From assembly GCA_964450725.1 (NCBI GenBank), contig CAYVGO010000001.1, positions 1 to 64,000 of the forward strand: a stretch of 64,000 nt of DNA, read 5' to 3'. The position numbers and the translations under genes were made by a program. Position 1 is the first letter of the stretch; each line of letters begins with the position of its first letter. Below are positions 62,319 to 64,000 of this stretch, piece after piece. Source of the DNA: CAYVGO01 sp964450725 (GTDB lineage: Bacteria; Bacteroidota; Bacteroidia; Bacteroidales; UBA932). Below the pieces are notes generated by a model. It searched no databases and was not told where the DNA came from. It was given only the letters and a program-made list of their open reading frames with translations.

Positions 62319-63011
62319 TTATATTTCAGGAATAATATATTGCAAGTTTTCTTCTTCATCTTCGGGAGAAGCGGATATTATTTCCACTCTCTTTTTTCTG
62401 GAAGGCGCTTTAGGCTTTTCACTCTTTTTCGGAGGTGTCGGTTTGTGATTCTCTTGCGGCTTATAAGCACTTTGTTTATCCATTAAGTTTAATACTCTTC
62501 CGCTGCTTACCCAATACTTTCGCCAATATCTTTCATTCAGTACTGCAACGGCTACCCCTTTAGAGGTGGAGGCATGCAGAAACTTGTTTTCTCCGAGATA
62601 AATAGCAATGTGAGATACCTTTTTATTCTTAATGGCGAAAAAGAGTAAGTCGCCGTATTGTATGTTCTTTTTATGTATTTTTTTGACATGTAGCGCTATG
62701 TCTGACGAGCGTCTTGGGAGAGTAATGTTAAAGCCTTCTTTAAAAACATGTCCGATGAAGGCTGAACAATCTACTCCTTTCTTGGTTGTACCCCCTAATT
62801 TATAGGGAACTCCTAACCATGGTTCGGCAACTTCTAAAAGGCGCAAGTCCTCACTCCCTTTCAGTTGTACTCCGTAAAGATTTGAGTAATACTCATACTG
62901 TTGTTTGACTTTGAGGTTGCGTGATGTTTTACAACCCATAAAGAACAACCCACTCAGTAACAACACTGACAATATATACTTATGAAACTTATAAAAAGGC
63001 ATGGTCAACAT
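62319..63011 (-). CDS. NlpC/P60 (C40) family cell-wall hydrolase, lipoprotein
   Basis: A 230-residue predicted lipoprotein peptidase that cuts peptidoglycan stem peptides. The signal ends in the lipobox LFFMGC. Residues about 60-170 form the C40 domain: catalytic Cys in KGVDCSAFIGHVF, His in VSHIAIYLGENKFLHAST, with LPRRSSDIA and YGDLLFFA. The C-terminus (about 180-230) is a Pro/Lys-rich tail, then an acidic end (SASPEDEEENLQ). ATG 63011 overlaps the upstream stop by one base (TAATG), suggesting translational coupling; ATG 63002 is the alternative start. Confidence 0.9.
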   Translation of the reverse strand: MLTMPFYKFHKYILSVLLLSGLFFMGCKTSRNLKVKQQYEYYSNLYGVQLKGSEDLRLLEVAEPWLGVPYKLGGTTKKGVDCSAFIGHVFKEGFNITLPRRSSDIALHVKKIHKKNIQYGDLLFFAIKNKKVSHIAIYLGENKFLHASTSKGVAVAVLNERYWRKYWVSSGRVLNLMDKQSAYKPQENHKPTPPKKSEKPKAPSRKKRVEIISASPEDEEENLQYIIPEI

Positions 63012-63883
63012 TACTTTAAAGAGGGTAGAAAATCTGGATAAAGCAGTAAGTCAAAGACATTCCATGAAATAACCCCGACATAGGGTTGACGGTTGCTTAT
63101 GATATATCCTTTGAATGGGTCTGTCGGATGGTTGTATAGTTTGATATTGGTAGTATCGGTTGCGGTAAAAATGACCAAATGGTAATCGGGAGCAGAGTTG
63201 ATTGAAGTATCTGCTGTATAGTGAAGAACAGAAAGGTCTGCAAAGTATGACAGATATTGATAAAGTGCAACAGTATCTTTAATTCCTGAGGATAATGATG
63301 TACCGAAAAGAGGTAAGGAAAAGGAGTATTGCGGCAAAGTAGTGTGAGATGCTTTTATTCCTGTGATGCGTTGAGGATTGTCAAAAACTATTTTATCTAC
63401 CCAGAATGATGGGTGTGATGACAATAATTCTGTAGGAACAATATCGGCATGGTTTAAAAGTTCGACTGAATACCAGTCTGAAAAAAAAGGAGAATGCGGC
63501 TTTACAAAGGTTTTATTGTTGCAAGAAGTGATACTGAATTTAGATAAAGGCAATATACCGTTATAAGTTTCAATCTCAAAAAAAGGGAGCGTATCAAGGG
63601 CAGTTTGGTCGGTTTTCGTTATCGGAATAAGGTTTTGCAGTAAAAATAAAATATCGTCAAGGCGCTCTGGTGAAACTGCTTGGGTCGTATGGTCAATACA
63701 CCACTCTTGATTTTCTTTTCGGTATAAACCAATCTGCTGATGGTTGGAGGTAATGATGATTTTATTGACTGTTTCAATATCTGTTACACTATAAGTGGCA
63801 GGATAAAATATCCATCTCCATAATCCTGCAACAGCAATTCCGACAATAATGACAATACCTGTGAATTTTAGTTTAGACGACAT
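63011..63883 (-). CDS. Membrane-anchored protein of unknown function
   Basis: A 290-residue protein with one N-terminal membrane helix (FTGIVIIVGIAVAGLWRWIF) and a long extracytoplasmic part rich in beta-type segments. I do not recognise the family with confidence; it has some resemblance to DUF4340-like envelope proteins (EWCIDHTTQAVSPERLDDIL). It is translationally coupled to the NlpC/P60 hydrolase downstream, so a role in cell-wall metabolism is a plausible inference. Confidence 0.65.
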   Translation of the reverse strand: MSSKLKFTGIVIIVGIAVAGLWRWIFYPATYSVTDIETVNKIIITSNHQQIGLYRKENQEWCIDHTTQAVSPERLDDILFLLQNLIPITKTDQTALDTLPFFEIETYNGILPLSKFSITSCNNKTFVKPHSPFFSDWYSVELLNHADIVPTELLSSHPSFWVDKIVFDNPQRITGIKASHTTLPQYSFSLPLFGTSLSSGIKDTVALYQYLSYFADLSVLHYTADTSINSAPDYHLVIFTATDTTNIKLYNHPTDPFKGYIISNRQPYVGVISWNVFDLLLYPDFLPSLK

Positions 63884-63905
63884 GGCAATATGAGATTATG
63901 GGGTA

Positions 63906-63913
63906 CAAAAGTA
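63906..63913 (-). promoter_or_regulatory. Probable -7 element for the 63883-62319 gene pair
   Basis: The minus strand reads TACTTTTG, 22 bp upstream of the ATG at 63883. No clear TTG at the -33 position. Confidence 0.5.
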
Positions 63914-64000
63914 GTAAAAAGGATTTAGTGAGACATCAGCCTTACAAATAATTATTGATTCTTTGGCAGATTGAGAATGTTTTACGGCAGTAATTACTCG

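Noticed and set aside
1..64000. Search for phage, transposase, integrase, toxin-antitoxin or defence genes
   Set aside because: None of the frames shows such family motifs; nearly all genes are chromosomal housekeeping or envelope genes.

Overview
The window looks like a low-GC chromosome segment from a member of the Bacteroidota, most likely an anaerobic or microaerophilic Bacteroidales-like bacterium. Direct support comes from many promoters of the Bacteroidota type (TTG near -33, TAnnTTTG near -7), an N-succinylornithine-type carbamoyltransferase with Pro90, a glycine-lipid acyltransferase pair (glsA-glsB), a giant secreted protein with a type IX secretion (gliding-motility-like) C-terminal domain, a DUF5723 protein, and a FISUMP lipoprotein. 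Pyruvate:ferredoxin oxidoreductase, a 2[4Fe-4S] ferredoxin and a GTP-type PEP carboxykinase point to ferredoxin-linked fermentative metabolism. A putatively exported superoxide dismutase suggests contact with oxygen. The genus cannot be named from the sequence alone.

Layout. 1-8.1 kb: the 3' part of an alpha-glucan phosphorylase, a TPR/OmpA-like lipoprotein, QueD, PEP carboxykinase, a 55-residue ferredoxin and an outer-membrane porin-like barrel. 8.1-8.7 kb: a gene-free stretch with an exactly 22-bp-phased array of five decamers. 8.7-15.2 kb: a 2164-residue adhesin-like protein on the minus strand. 15.3-17.4 kb: tatD, the RNase P RNA and a secreted FGE/sulfatase-modifying-factor-like protein. 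17.8-21.3 kb: nifJ. 21.6-23.8 kb: a minus-strand cluster of a deoxyhypusine synthase homologue, a rhomboid protease and an O-methyltransferase. 24.0-32.1 kb: a plus-strand envelope and lipid cluster (DUF5723 protein, RCK protein, unknown secreted protein, glsA, glsB, cobalamin adenosyltransferase, kdsD, lnt). 32.2-36.9 kb: lepA, divergent from the fatty-acid initiation cluster DUF177-rpmF-plsX-fabH, followed by tRNA-Arg(CCT). 37.4-41.3 kb: a TPR protein, a lone sufB and a MATE transporter. 41.3-41.7 kb: a hairpin-rich intergenic region. 41.7-47.3 kb: a large biotin carboxylase/carrier protein, a FISUMP lipoprotein and ilvD, all minus strand. 47.4-47.9 kb: a 41-bp tandem-repeat array bounded by 16-bp inverted repeats and broken by 100 N. 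48.0-53.6 kb: argF', a Nif3-like protein, a zinc-ribbon protein, truB, fmt and SOD. 53.7-59.9 kb: minus-strand ddl, a comM-like ATPase, an aminopeptidase P and a secreted TldD/PmbA-like protein. 60.1-62.3 kb: aspS-yraN. 62.3-63.9 kb: a minus-strand NlpC/P60 lipoprotein and a membrane-anchored unknown protein.

Most genes are housekeeping: translation (lepA, rpmF, fmt, truB, aspS, rnpB), central carbon metabolism, cell envelope (ddl, kdsD, lnt, glsAB, plsX, fabH) and amino-acid synthesis (argF', ilvD). I found no phage, integrase, transposase, CRISPR array or recognisable defence island. The least explained parts are the two repeat structures (8279-8376 and 47381-47924), the giant secreted protein, and a few genes separated from their usual partners (sufB, the RCK protein, the biotin carboxylase). 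I do not see a convincing undescribed multi-gene system. The two phased repeat loci are the best candidates for new biology.
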